DNA of 64,000 nucleotides, from the NCBI RefSeq assembly GCF_900111395.1, contig NZ_FOHV01000014.1:1-64000 (forward strand), given 5' to 3'. Shown piece after piece: positions 53,481-62,546 of the stretch; position 1 is the stretch's first letter, and each line of letters opens with the position of its first letter. The position numbers were made by a program, and so were the translations under genes. The DNA is from Thorsellia anophelis DSM 18579. Its GTDB lineage: Bacteria; Pseudomonadota; Gammaproteobacteria; Enterobacterales; Thorselliaceae. The notes below the pieces were generated by a model. That model made no database searches and was not told where the DNA came from. It worked only from the letters and a program-made list of their open reading frames with translations.

Positions 53481-54560
53481 TTATAAAATCTGTTTTAATT
53501 GCTCAAGTGTCAAAAACTCGCCATTGTCAGTGAACATCTTCTCGACTGTTACACCATCTTGAAGTAGCTTTGCTCGCTCTTTACCAAGTACTTGCACTTG
53601 GCGCTCAAATGATTGTCTTTGTAGCCAATCGCTGTACTTAGTATCTTCTGGTACTTGACCATCCATTGAAGCTCGTGTGCTAGGTTTAAGTTCTTTGAAA
53701 TCAAACCCCATATCTTTCCATGATTTGAGTATTGGTACCATTGTGCTTCTACAACAAAAGTGTGCTTTACCGGCACCGCCTAAATATGGTAATTCATGAC
53801 CAATAGGCTTACCAGTTAAAGTGTATTCCTTACCATCTCTAGCGATACAAATTTTTGTGGTCCTTGTATCGAGAGTCGAACACCAAACTTGACCCTTAAT
53901 ATACTCCTCATTCTCCTTGAATAACTCAGCTCTTGTTGTAGATGCATAATGAGAAACTGCAGTTCTAACAATTGAATTCACATTCTTCCTGTTAATCTCA
54001 AGAATGCCATCTTTGTATTTATTTTTCTTTGTCCCCATGATTTTTCTAGCAATCTGCTGATTAGTTAATCCCTCAACATATCCACTATAAACTGTTTGAA
54101 CTATTTTATTTAGGCTTGTCTCTGCTAATTTAGCGGCCCATTCACTTAGCAATCTACCTTGGAATGCCTTTTCTGCCGCAGTAATAGCAATAATACTTTC
54201 AGAAGCCGCAACAAATACTATTTGAGATAGAATTTCAACTGGTATCAATGCTGTAAATAAACTGTACTGTTTTTCATTTAGCGTACTAGAAAACTCTTCA
54301 AGCTCAGATTGCAACTCACTAAAACTCTTCTCTAATTGAGTAGAATATAATTCATTAATTGGCTCTAGGGCTGCTTCTATCTGAGATAAAGTCAATGAAT
54401 ACACATTTAAGTTATCTAAGGCATCTAGTAGCTCACGTTCAATTATTGGATCTAACTTCAATAGCAACTTTAGTATTCTTTGAGCTGCTGAACGACCATA
54501 TCTATCTATGAATACATTTTGATAAATTAAACCATCTAATATTTTCTGACTAAGGCTCAT
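53481..54560 (-). CDS. Minor head protein, Mu gpF-like
   Basis: 359 residues. The C-terminal third is the Mu F domain: VRTAVSHYASTTRAELF, CSTLDTRTTKICIARDGKEYTL, LPYLGGAGKAHFCCRSTMVPI (Cys pairs and His of the fold). It is packaged with portal and capsid. Long helical N-terminus. Confidence 0.9.
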   Translation of the reverse strand: MSLSQKILDGLIYQNVFIDRYGRSAAQRILKLLLKLDPIIERELLDALDNLNVYSLTLSQIEAALEPINELYSTQLEKSFSELQSELEEFSSTLNEKQYSLFTALIPVEILSQIVFVAASESIIAITAAEKAFQGRLLSEWAAKLAETSLNKIVQTVYSGYVEGLTNQQIARKIMGTKKNKYKDGILEINRKNVNSIVRTAVSHYASTTRAELFKENEEYIKGQVWCSTLDTRTTKICIARDGKEYTLTGKPIGHELPYLGGAGKAHFCCRSTMVPILKSWKDMGFDFKELKPSTRASMDGQVPEDTKYSDWLQRQSFERQVQVLGKERAKLLQDGVTVEKMFTDNGEFLTLEQLKQIL

Positions 54561-54568
54561 TTATCACC

Positions 54569-55936
54569 TCACAACAATTGCGTCTGTTGCTCTAACTCAG
54601 CCATTACCTCGTCAGGATTCGCCTCTGGGTCGATGATTTCAGCCTTTTGCAACTGATTAACCATATCGACTTTACGAATCGCCCCTTGTTGCCAAGCAGA
54701 TACAAGCGTCATAACGTTTTGAGGATTGATTTCGGTACCAATAAACTTGCGGTTAATCTCGAAAAGTATTTCTTCATCTTTGATGTTCATGTACTTAGCA
54801 CAAAACTTGATAGCCTGAGTGTAGGCCTCTGAAACGTTTGATACGCACGTCGCCAAAACAGATGTTTGAGCGCTTGCGTCATTCTCGGCTTGTGTCGCTG
54901 TTTTATTGCTACTTTTAGCCTCAACCAATCTTGCGCCTAACATTACCATCAAATCTTGTTTATCTAACATAGCCTCGCGTACAAGTGGATTGGGTTGTGC
55001 TTGTGTGTAATTAAAAGCCCCACCTACAGGCAGTAACAAAGCATTCCTAGAGCCTATTTTTACACCTGATTTTTCAAGATGATTGCGCCACTCTTCAGTT
55101 AAACCACTAATTGACGGCTGAACTTGACCACAGAAAAACACACTATCTTCATAATCCGCTGAATTACGATAGTGAGCAATATTCATATTCGCCAAATCTA
55201 ATAGCGGTGATTCATCGATTGAAGAATCGTTATTTTGAGCCCCAACAAATGTACAAGGAATCTCATCCCATGCGCCACCTGCGGTAACATTTGGAGTGTA
55301 TTCAGCATCAACAACAAACTCGCCTTTATCGTTTGCACGATGAACCCGACAAATAAACTTTCCATCTTCAATGGCCAGTTCGCGATATTGAGTAATTGAT
55401 TTGAATCCGTAACCGTCAGCGACCTCAACAATTTCTTTTAAAACCACCAGCACCAACTGATTACGGCCATTAACTCTATCTACTCGCCAGTTAATCACGT
55501 TTTCAGCAGGGTACGAGAATATTTGTGCTTGTTTCGATTGGTCGTTATAGTCAATGTAGAGAAAGTGCCTACCAACCTCTAAAACGTTCTCAAGTACGTT
55601 CTGCGCCTGTTGATAGATTGAAGTTCCCGAACCATCAGCATTAGTTTTCAAAAAGTTTAATTTATCACTTACATTCATAAGTGGGTTCTTTCTAAATGCC
55701 ATGCCAAGGTAACCATTTTTTGTTGTACCTGTGGCATTGAGAAATACAGCTCTTTCTAAATAGGATTTGTTTCTAGCATCGTTCTCTGGACTATCGTTAG
55801 TTGGGTCCAATTTAGGCAAATAGTCATTGCCCTTCTCTTTTACTGCTTGCTGACCACGACAAACATCTCTTACCAGTTGCCAAACTGGGTAAGCGCTTGT
55901 CAGCTCTGGTCTTGTAAATGTGATGTCGTTAGCCAT
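54569..55936 (-). CDS. Portal protein (DUF4055)
   Basis: 455 residues of DUF4055: YPVWQLVRDVCRGQQAVKEKGNDYLPKLD, FLNATGTTKNGYLGMAFRKNP, GVKIGSRNALLLPVGGAFNY, LMVMLGARLVEAKSSNKTATQAENDASAQTS. Dodecameric DNA channel at the head vertex. Its ATG overlaps the terminase stop by one base. Confidence 0.9.
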   Translation of the reverse strand: MANDITFTRPELTSAYPVWQLVRDVCRGQQAVKEKGNDYLPKLDPTNDSPENDARNKSYLERAVFLNATGTTKNGYLGMAFRKNPLMNVSDKLNFLKTNADGSGTSIYQQAQNVLENVLEVGRHFLYIDYNDQSKQAQIFSYPAENVINWRVDRVNGRNQLVLVVLKEIVEVADGYGFKSITQYRELAIEDGKFICRVHRANDKGEFVVDAEYTPNVTAGGAWDEIPCTFVGAQNNDSSIDESPLLDLANMNIAHYRNSADYEDSVFFCGQVQPSISGLTEEWRNHLEKSGVKIGSRNALLLPVGGAFNYTQAQPNPLVREAMLDKQDLMVMLGARLVEAKSSNKTATQAENDASAQTSVLATCVSNVSEAYTQAIKFCAKYMNIKDEEILFEINRKFIGTEINPQNVMTLVSAWQQGAIRKVDMVNQLQKAEIIDPEANPDEVMAELEQQTQLL

Positions 55937-57426
55937 TAGTAAATAGTTCCTAAGTTGATTTCTGTCGCAAACTCGACCTTGTTTTTAACTGACACAGCGA
56001 AATATCTGAAAGCATCAGCACCATGCGATGTGTGATCGTGAAGTGGTTTATCTTTCCAACAACCGCGCTTGTCGTCCCATTCCTTGCGATAACCTTCAAG
56101 GTGTTTTATGCCCTGGTCGCACTTGGCGCTATCGAATACGCAATGAGGTAATAACTCACGAACTGCCTCAATACCTGTATCCACGCTGACTTTAGGCGCA
56201 ATCTTGAAAGAGACGCTATATATCTCACCGTCAATTTCATAACCTTGCCTTGCTATTTCTAATCGTGATTTAGCGTCACTCATCATTTCACGATTTTGAA
56301 TATCATGCGGTGCGGTGTGACTGCCATACTCATAGCCTTTGTCTTTAAGCACTTTGAAGTAGTGTTTCATGCCCTCGCCACTGTTCTCGTAATAGTCAAT
56401 GACGTGCCACTCGGTACCAATTTTCCTAACAAACCAAATCGATGTAGAATCGCCCACACCTAAATCCCAGTAGGTATGCACTGGTTGATGTGAGTTTTCA
56501 GGTAGATTCTCAATTATTCGCTGATTAGCGTAGAGATATAAAAACTGTTTAGCGTAGTAAGCGCCCTCGATAGATTGCTTAAATGCTTCCTCTGGGATTG
56601 ATGGGTACTCACGCATGATGTCCGCACCGAGCGTCTTTTCTTTCGCTTGGTACCACGCTTTTTGTTCTGGTGTTAATTTGATGCCATACTTTGATTCTAG
56701 CTCATCAAAGTACTCAATTAATCTGTCTGGTAACTTACTCGTCACTTCAAGCGAGTATTCAGGATTAAGCCACCATGAGAAGAAAAAGAATTTCCAGTCA
56801 AGTGGACTTAATGTGACACCCATTTTCAGCATTTTTTCGGCTAATTGAGAGAACTCGAAGAAGTAACCACTTCGCCCCTCGGCTGTACTTTCAATTGTCG
56901 CAAAACAATCCTTTGACACTGCTTCAAGCGCACCAGTAACAATCTCTTGCGCCTTGTGCGGATACTTGGCGCATATCTTCCCAAACTCTGAAATGTGCAA
57001 ATATCGTAAGGTACCGCCACGGAATGAGGTTGATACGGTTACCGAGCCGCCTTTTTGAAAGACTAGCTCACCTGCAGCATCGTTACTAGCAGGATTGGCT
57101 GCTTTGATTTCATCGGGTAGCTTATCGTAGGCGAATTTTACTTTCTCACGGAATAAACGTTTAGCATCAGGCAAGGTATGAGCAATCAGCGCACATTTAG
57201 CACCCTCAAACAGCGCCGCATCAAGTTGCATGATACAAACCAGTGTCGTGAAACCTAACTGCCTTGCTTTTAGAATGATGTTGCGGTGATGAATACCCTC
57301 AAAATAAGCCAATTGCTCGGCTGTCATCTTGAATCGGACAATTTTACCTGACTTATCGACGATAAAGTAAAGATGGTTTAACCGCCAGAACTTATCGCTC
57401 AATAACTTGATATGTTCTGGTCTCAT
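55936..57426 (-). CDS. Terminase large subunit
   Basis: 496 residues. ATPase: adenine-binding/Walker A-like ILKARQLGFTTLVCIMQLDA; Walker B region LRYLHISEFGKIC; coupling ATIESTAEG. Nuclease domain: HTYWDLGVGDSTSIW with catalytic Asp, and DHTSHGADAFRYFAV near the end. Packages phage DNA into the prohead. Overlaps the portal gene by one base. Confidence 0.92.
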   Translation of the reverse strand: MRPEHIKLLSDKFWRLNHLYFIVDKSGKIVRFKMTAEQLAYFEGIHHRNIILKARQLGFTTLVCIMQLDAALFEGAKCALIAHTLPDAKRLFREKVKFAYDKLPDEIKAANPASNDAAGELVFQKGGSVTVSTSFRGGTLRYLHISEFGKICAKYPHKAQEIVTGALEAVSKDCFATIESTAEGRSGYFFEFSQLAEKMLKMGVTLSPLDWKFFFFSWWLNPEYSLEVTSKLPDRLIEYFDELESKYGIKLTPEQKAWYQAKEKTLGADIMREYPSIPEEAFKQSIEGAYYAKQFLYLYANQRIIENLPENSHQPVHTYWDLGVGDSTSIWFVRKIGTEWHVIDYYENSGEGMKHYFKVLKDKGYEYGSHTAPHDIQNREMMSDAKSRLEIARQGYEIDGEIYSVSFKIAPKVSVDTGIEAVRELLPHCVFDSAKCDQGIKHLEGYRKEWDDKRGCWKDKPLHDHTSHGADAFRYFAVSVKNKVEFATEINLGTIY

Positions 57427-57429
57427 ACT

Positions 57430-58467
57430 CTACTCCGATAATCTATCCATTAATTCAGATAATGCGTTAACTGTGGCGTCACCTTTACCCTCTAAAATAT
57501 TTTTAAGTCTCTGAATCTCTAATTGTTGTTTTTCTATACTTGTTTGCAGCGCTCGCTTAGTTAATTCACTGTCCTGCATACCTAAGTATCTGGCCAGCAT
57601 TTTGGCAACTTCAACCTGTGAGTTCATCATGATTTCGGTGCCATTTTTAGTTTGTTTGATACCTGCATACAAGCGCCTTGCTTGACGGCTTAAATCACGA
57701 GTATCTTTAAACAATACGCTACCAACCCCTTTACCTCTACACTTAGGGCAGTCAGGATTAGGATCCATTTCTTTATCGAAATTAAATCCGCCATCGCAGC
57801 TAGGCTCTGCTATATCTTTTGCAGCTGCTTCTTGTGCCGCTTCATCATATTCAACTTCATCTATCCACTGATACTGATGCCCCTTACCCCAGCAATGACG
57901 GCAATTAACGCGCCTATGCTCAACTAGCTCATTTGGGTCCGCACTCAAGATATCTGACATCCAAACCAATACTGAATCAACAGTGATCTCAGTCCTTACC
58001 TGCCTTAAATCGAGCGCATCTTGGATGGGTTTGGCAATCTTAACTGTTCTTAACATCCTTGAGGCGCTAATATAAGCCACGTCATTTGTGCCCGTGTAAC
58101 CTGCCTCTTTGTATGCTTTAATTCGGTCGCCTGTTCTAATATAAGTTTCTACAAACTTAATCTGCTTATCATTTAAACCATAATCAAGCAGGTTTATAAC
58201 AAATCTATTTTGTGACGCTTCTTGTCCATTACCAATCACATCTGCTTGAGGTATTTCTTGGTTAATAAGTTCGGATTTATCATTCAAACTTTTAGGTTTG
58301 ATGTTTTTACGTTTTTTTACACCATCAAACTTTTGCCAACCCTCAGCTTTTGCTTTTTTGTGAATTGCTGTGTCACTTATTCCATGAAGTTCAGCAAGAG
58401 CTCTAACGGATATTTTTGATGATGTATACTCTCGCTCAATTTTCTTCCAATCAATGCCGTTGCTCAT
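57430..58467 (-). CDS. Terminase small subunit with DnaJ-like zinc motifs
   Basis: 345 residues, longer than most small terminases. HTH at the N-terminus (VRALAELHGISDTAIHKKAKAEGW), Terminase_2-type region (LNDKQIKFVETYIRTGDRIKAYKEAGYTG), then two CxxCxGxG motifs, CRHCWGKGH and CPKCRGKGVG, with further Cys/His between, forming a DnaJ-like zinc finger. A helical end (QLEIQRLKNILEGKG) probably oligomerises. Recognises the packaging site. Confidence 0.88.
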   Translation of the reverse strand: MSNGIDWKKIEREYTSSKISVRALAELHGISDTAIHKKAKAEGWQKFDGVKKRKNIKPKSLNDKSELINQEIPQADVIGNGQEASQNRFVINLLDYGLNDKQIKFVETYIRTGDRIKAYKEAGYTGTNDVAYISASRMLRTVKIAKPIQDALDLRQVRTEITVDSVLVWMSDILSADPNELVEHRRVNCRHCWGKGHQYQWIDEVEYDEAAQEAAAKDIAEPSCDGGFNFDKEMDPNPDCPKCRGKGVGSVLFKDTRDLSRQARRLYAGIKQTKNGTEIMMNSQVEVAKMLARYLGMQDSELTKRALQTSIEKQQLEIQRLKNILEGKGDATVNALSELMDRLSE

Positions 58468-58468
58468 A

Positions 58469-58723
58469 CTATTTTCCTTCTTTGTTGTTTAGATTGTCGA
58501 GCATGTATGTTATCGCTCGTATATCTCCTTTTTTAGCTTTTTTATATAACTCGTTGGTTAGATCGGCTATGACTAATGCCTTACCTCTGCGAATTGATTT
58601 TCTTATTTGATTGGTTAGCTCTTTATCGTTATCGCAATTTAACTTTAAGATACTTTTTATCTGCTGTTCAGTTAAACCACGACCAGCTAACCCCTCAATT
58701 TTATCAAGTAAATTATCTTCCAC
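58469..58723 (-). CDS. Small helical protein preceding terminase
   Basis: 84 residues, fully helical and charged (GLAGRGLTEQQIKSILKLNCDNDKELTNQIRKSIRRGKALVIADL... AKKGDIRAITYMLDN). Similar short proteins occur just before small terminases and may assist packaging. One-base gap to the next gene supports co-translation. Confidence 0.7.
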   Translation of the reverse strand: MEDNLLDKIEGLAGRGLTEQQIKSILKLNCDNDKELTNQIRKSIRRGKALVIADLTNELYKKAKKGDIRAITYMLDNLNNKEGK

Positions 58724-58811
58724 TTTTAGCCCCTCAAGGTCTCGAACTAAGCCGGTAGTTTCGCTAATATCGGCTTATATAACAAACACTACCGATAGTT
58801 GAGGATTAATG

Positions 58812-59036
58812 ATGAAAAAGAAAATTGATACACTACGTGAATACGCAATGAATGAAGATTGGCACACAGCAATAAAATTAGCAGCATCTTTCCCTAGACT
58901 TGGAAATGAAAAAATAGCTATCACTCGCGCTAAAGAAGCTTTAGTGCGTCCTGATTTTCAAATTCAATTAGGGAGAAATCCTGATTTGTTACTTGCTGAG
59001 GGTATTAAAGCATTGAGAAATAAGTATTCGTTTTAA
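58812..59036 (+). CDS. Small prophage protein of unknown function
   Basis: 74 residues from ATG 58812 (GAGG seven bases upstream). Helical, charged (KKKIDTLREYAMNEDWHTAIKLAASFPRLGNEKIAITRAKEALVRP). Transcribed against the late operon; its end overlaps the methyltransferase stop by four bases. No family recognised, although an Arg/Ala helical hairpin of this type is common in phage accessory genes. Confidence 0.65.
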   Translation: MKKKIDTLREYAMNEDWHTAIKLAASFPRLGNEKIAITRAKEALVRPDFQIQLGRNPDLLLAEGIKALRNKYSF

Positions 59037-60487
59037 AGTACTTCCTCATCTACTTCACTGCCTATATCTTCTATTTCAATATCACCACAGGCTAAAGTGG
59101 CTTTTTTAGGGTCGCCTTTAACGAACACTAAAATATTTTGATGTGTTTTAGATAATTTACGACTTGCCTTAAATGTTCTTGATGCTGTCATAGCTACACC
59201 ACCAACGCTTGTCGCTAATATGGCTTCATTATAATAATCAGCGCCGGCATCAATAAATGCTTGAATCGTATCCGATACAAAGTTCCTATATATCCCTTTC
59301 TTGTCTCGTACATCACCCACAACAAAACAGGCGAAACGATCTTCTTTTAGCATTGAGACACATTCTTTAATTATTTGTCTGTACGCCTTTAGAAACTCAG
59401 GGTAATCCATTGTAGATAAATCATCTGGGTTATCTGAATAAACTTCTAAATCTGCATAAGGTGGGCAACTAAAAATAAGATCAGCTTGCGCATTATCTGC
59501 ATGCTTCCTAATGTATGTGCTATCACCACATTTCCAAATTGGTGTGTATTCATCATCTGGGCTTTTAATATCTTCCCACTGCTGAATATTTGCTGAAATC
59601 TGTTCAGCTCGTAAATCGCAACCAATATAATTGCGTTTAGTCTTAGCTGCTACTACGCCACGAACAGAACCTCCTGAGAATGGGTCTAAAATTAAACCTC
59701 CTTCAGGGGAAAACCATCTATAAGCTAGCTCACATAGAACAGGATCAAATATACTTGTACCAGGTAATAATTTTACATCTGGGTTAGCTTCAAAGAATTC
59801 ATCCCAAGAAACCTTTTTACCCACCTTTTCTTCATAACGATTTTTTTCATCATAAACTGCAGGTGGTTGGTGTGATTTATTGAATGTTAAACTTTCATCA
59901 CGACCTTCTTCGGATTTAATGCCTAACGCTATCCATTGTTTCTTTCGCTCTTGCCACTTTCCATCTCTGGCACTAAGTACTGTAAATGGAGGAAATAGAA
60001 ATTTTTCAAATAATGACCCCGATTTATTACCGCCAGATAGTTCGCCAATATCAACATCTGTTTTTAAGTCTAAAAGATCATCAATCTCTAGTTGAGTAAA
60101 TCCTAATGTATCAATATCAAAACCTGACTCAATAAGCTCATTAATCTCAATCTTTAAAAGTTCTTCATTCCACCCTGCATTTAAAGGTAAACGATTATCA
60201 GCTATTCGATATGCTTGTTTCTGTGTTTCAGTCAAACCAGTAAGCATTATTGATGGCACTTCATCTAGTGCCAATCTTTCAGCGGCCATCAAACGACCGT
60301 GACCAGCGATTAATACTCCCTCCTCATCAATTAGAACAGGATTAGTCCAACCAAATTCTTTTATACTCCCCATTAACTGGGTTACTTGTTCATCTGAGTG
60401 TGTTCTGGTGTTTCTTGCGTAAACAATCAGCTCTTTGACTGATTTATATTCGATTGATAGTGTATTGTTATTGTTTTTTGTTGTCAT
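59033..60487 (-). CDS. ParB-domain DNA methyltransferase
   Basis: 484 residues in two parts. Residues 10-130 are a ParB/Srx nuclease-like domain (LIVYARNTRTHSDEQVTQLMGSIKEFGWTNPVLIDEEGVLIAGHGRLMAAERL). The rest is a methylase: motif IV SCPPYADLE, motif I LDPFSGGSVRGVVA, and YIGCDLRAEQI for cofactor. SPPY-type motif IV suggests N4-cytosine or N6-adenine methylation. Phage-borne, no restriction partner, so it probably protects phage DNA or regulates packaging. It has a fairly high number of Asp/Glu in its tail (DIGSEVDEEVL). Confidence 0.88.
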   Translation of the reverse strand: MTTKNNNNTLSIEYKSVKELIVYARNTRTHSDEQVTQLMGSIKEFGWTNPVLIDEEGVLIAGHGRLMAAERLALDEVPSIMLTGLTETQKQAYRIADNRLPLNAGWNEELLKIEINELIESGFDIDTLGFTQLEIDDLLDLKTDVDIGELSGGNKSGSLFEKFLFPPFTVLSARDGKWQERKKQWIALGIKSEEGRDESLTFNKSHQPPAVYDEKNRYEEKVGKKVSWDEFFEANPDVKLLPGTSIFDPVLCELAYRWFSPEGGLILDPFSGGSVRGVVAAKTKRNYIGCDLRAEQISANIQQWEDIKSPDDEYTPIWKCGDSTYIRKHADNAQADLIFSCPPYADLEVYSDNPDDLSTMDYPEFLKAYRQIIKECVSMLKEDRFACFVVGDVRDKKGIYRNFVSDTIQAFIDAGADYYNEAILATSVGGVAMTASRTFKASRKLSKTHQNILVFVKGDPKKATLACGDIEIEDIGSEVDEEVL

Positions 60488-60667
60488 TAAGGCATCCCTT
60501 GATTATGATACCTGCGCTCTCGAGAGCAGGTGGGTCTTGGTTTGCGCTCATTAACTTAGGTGTGATGAGTGTAAATGGCTACTGATAATTCCAGTTATCA
60601 GTGGTCGCCCACTCCTCAAGAGCAGTTTTATATCTTATTTATTAATTTGTTATGTCCTATAAATGAA

Positions 60668-60687
60668 AAACCCACCGAAGTGGGTTT
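60668..60687 (-). terminator. Hairpin upstream of the methyltransferase
   Basis: AAACCCAC / GTGGGTTT with loop CGAA; TTCATTTATA on the minus strand. Confidence 0.6.
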
Positions 60688-60711
60688 GTTAATTGGTGCT
60701 CATTAACTTTA

Positions 60712-61173
60712 CTAATTTGTTAGATCAAGCATGCTCTTAGGTTTTGATTTCATTTCAACTGCATTTTGGATTGTAAACACAAGAAAATCTAAAATTTGCT
60801 CAGCCGCCCTAAATGCATCTGGATATGTAAAACCAATTTTATTAAATAGCTCTTTATCATTTAATATATTCGGCATTTCTACTACTTCAATTTTTGCTTT
60901 GCCTATTTGGCTTATTACTTTGTCTAGCAAAATTAAATTATACGAGATATCACCAAAGTGTTTAGTTTCGAAAACAATCGATATTATGTAAGTTAACCCC
61001 TTTTGTTTAGTTTTGCCACCTGTTTTTTTTAGTTTAATATCATCTAAGCCTATATTCTTTAGCTGCTCATGAATAGCACTTAAGACTCTCTTTTCTGTCT
61101 CGATTGCTTCCTCATGAAATTTTTCAATCTGTAAAACTTTATTCGGATAAGCTGTTTTTAGTTCACTCAACAT
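60712..61173 (-). CDS. Late-region protein of unknown function
   Basis: 153 residues, helical then beta (FHEEAIETEKRVLSAIHEQLKNIGLDDIKLKK, GLTYIISIVFETKHFGDISYNLILLDKV). Cytoplasmic. Ribosome binding site AAGGAG is clear. Its position between lysis and methyltransferase genes gives no firm hint; family not recognised. Confidence 0.65.
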   Translation of the reverse strand: MLSELKTAYPNKVLQIEKFHEEAIETEKRVLSAIHEQLKNIGLDDIKLKKTGGKTKQKGLTYIISIVFETKHFGDISYNLILLDKVISQIGKAKIEVVEMPNILNDKELFNKIGFTYPDAFRAAEQILDFLVFTIQNAVEMKSKPKSMLDLTN

Positions 61174-61272
61174 AATTTGCTCCTTTTTGTCTGCTTTAAG
61201 AGCTTTATATATTGAGGGTAATAATATAATTTCAATCTTTTTTCTTAAACAAAGTTGAAAATAAGATCAAAG

Positions 61273-61647
61273 TCACAGTTTTTCTCTTTTTTCTTTAATG
61301 CTCAAAACCTGCTTAACCACCCAATCACTCAAATAAGTCAAAGCTTCGTGATTATTAGCATCTAATTTAACACCTGCGTTCTCAAGAATTACCCAAGCTG
61401 CATGAATTGATTCGTGGCTAATTACATGGAATGGGATATTGTCTATATCATCGAATATGATGATCACAGATAAAGTTCCATTATTACCAAAGGCCTTAAT
61501 CGTCAATCCATTATAATCATTACCATATTGTTCAAAATCAATATTTTTGAAGTAGGATTTAGCAGCTTCAATTGATTCGCAGATACTAATATGCCCTGAG
61601 TAGATAGGAACTTTTAAGTGGACGATTGGCTTAGCAAGTTTCTTTAT
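61273..61647 (-). CDS. Small protein with HESIHAAW motif, start codon unclear
   Basis: In frame the coding signal reaches back to about 61647: KKLAKPIVHLKVPIYSGHISIC, NGLTIKAFGNNGTLSVIIIFDDIDN, then VISHESIHAAWVILENAGVKLDANNHEALTYLSDW. The HESIHAAW and NHEALTYL pair is a conserved phage motif of zincin-like appearance. No ATG/GTG/TTG exists at the 5' end; AGAGG is followed eight bases later by ATA. TTG 61506 would remove the first 47 residues. So it is either started from ATA or the original ATG has mutated. Confidence 0.6.
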   Translation of the reverse strand: MKKLAKPIVHLKVPIYSGHISICESIEAAKSYFKNIDFEQYGNDYNGLTIKAFGNNGTLSVIIIFDDIDNIPFHVISHESIHAAWVILENAGVKLDANNHEALTYLSDWVVKQVLSIKEKREKL

Positions 61648-61778
61648 TTTGGTTACCTCTAAAAATAATTATTAACATCAATTGAAAAGATAAATTTAAA
61701 CCATATATATTAGTTTCGTCAGAAGATGCTATCTTCTGTATTTTTCACTTTTATTAATTATTAAATGAGGTATTACTA

Positions 61779-62021
61779 ATGAGCAACGCATTAAGCCCAC
61801 ATAATAAAAAATTGTTAACAGGTTTTCTCAGTGATAAATCCTATACAACAAAAGATGTTAACGCTGGGATAAAATATTCACACCCTGATGGGAACGGGCC
61901 GCACTGCACAATTTACTTGAAAGCTGACGGAACAAACACTTATCAAGTTCAAACTGGTTCTAATTTAGCTGCTGCAGAAGAGTTAAATAAATTCATTCAG
62001 GTTTCTTTTGTTCAGAGCTAA
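61779..62021 (+). CDS. Small prophage protein of unknown function
   Basis: 80 residues (MSNALSPHNKKLLTGFLSDKSY... GPHCTIYLKADGTNTYQVQTG), beta-rich and soluble. Clear GAGG seven bases before ATG. Transcribed against the late genes and convergent with Rz1, ending four bases into the Rz1 stop. Such small isolated genes in lysis regions are often expressed in the lysogen. Family not recognised. Confidence 0.65.
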   Translation: MSNALSPHNKKLLTGFLSDKSYTTKDVNAGIKYSHPDGNGPHCTIYLKADGTNTYQVQTGSNLAAAEELNKFIQVSFVQS

Positions 62022-62332
62022 TTTGATAAAAACAGCATTTGTTTGGCTCTTAGAGCTTCAATCTCTCTGAGAGCCCTTTTATCTACATTGCATTGACCTA
62101 GCCTGCCTAATAACTCGATATTCAAGTCCATACTAGCTCCAAAAGTTAGCGGTTCTGGAATAATCGGGATATTTACGTCAGCTAGCAAATTTGGGTCAGT
62201 TGGTTGATGCAGGGTTACGTATTCTGTCCGCGTACTGCCGCAACCTATCAGCAGCGGCATTAGGCACAAGAGTGTTAGAGCAATCAGCAGTTTTGATAAT
62301 CGTTCTGACAATCTCTTTTGTTTGATTCTCAT
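62018..62332 (-). CDS. Rz1: Rz1-like outer-membrane spanin lipoprotein
   Basis: 104 residues from ATG 62332. Basic N-terminus, hydrophobic signal and lipobox PLLIGC (Cys31), then a Pro-containing periplasmic part (HQPTDPNLLADVNIPIIPEP). It begins inside Rz in another frame and extends beyond Rz, as many Rz1 genes do. With Rz it fuses inner and outer membrane in the last lysis step. Longer than lambda Rz1 (60 aa). Confidence 0.85.
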   Translation of the reverse strand: MRIKQKRLSERLSKLLIALTLLCLMPLLIGCGSTRTEYVTLHQPTDPNLLADVNIPIIPEPLTFGASMDLNIELLGRLGQCNVDKRALREIEALRAKQMLFLSN

Positions 62333-62546
62333 CATCTGATAAATCCTTTTTGGTTTGGATAACTGCATTACTTACGGCATTCATAGATTGAGTAAAGGCT
62401 GACTGCAGTTTGATTGTTGTGTCGAGTTCAGTCACTTGGTCATTAGCGAGTGTTAGTCTATCTCTAAGGCTTAATGTGTAATTAACACCAAGAATCAATA
62501 GCCCAAAACCAACAACAGCCAATAAAATAAGATGGGCTTTACTCAT
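62196..62546 (-). CDS. Rz: Rz-like inner-membrane spanin
   Basis: 116 residues: an N-terminal transmembrane helix (LILLAVVGFGLLILGVNYTL) followed by a periplasmic coiled-coil (LRDRLTLANDQVTELDTTIKLQ) and a Cys-containing end. Start overlaps the endolysin stop by one base. Partner of the embedded Rz1 gene. Confidence 0.88.
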   Translation of the reverse strand: MSKAHLILLAVVGFGLLILGVNYTLSLRDRLTLANDQVTELDTTIKLQSAFTQSMNAVSNAVIQTKKDLSDDENQTKEIVRTIIKTADCSNTLVPNAAADRLRQYADRIRNPASTN

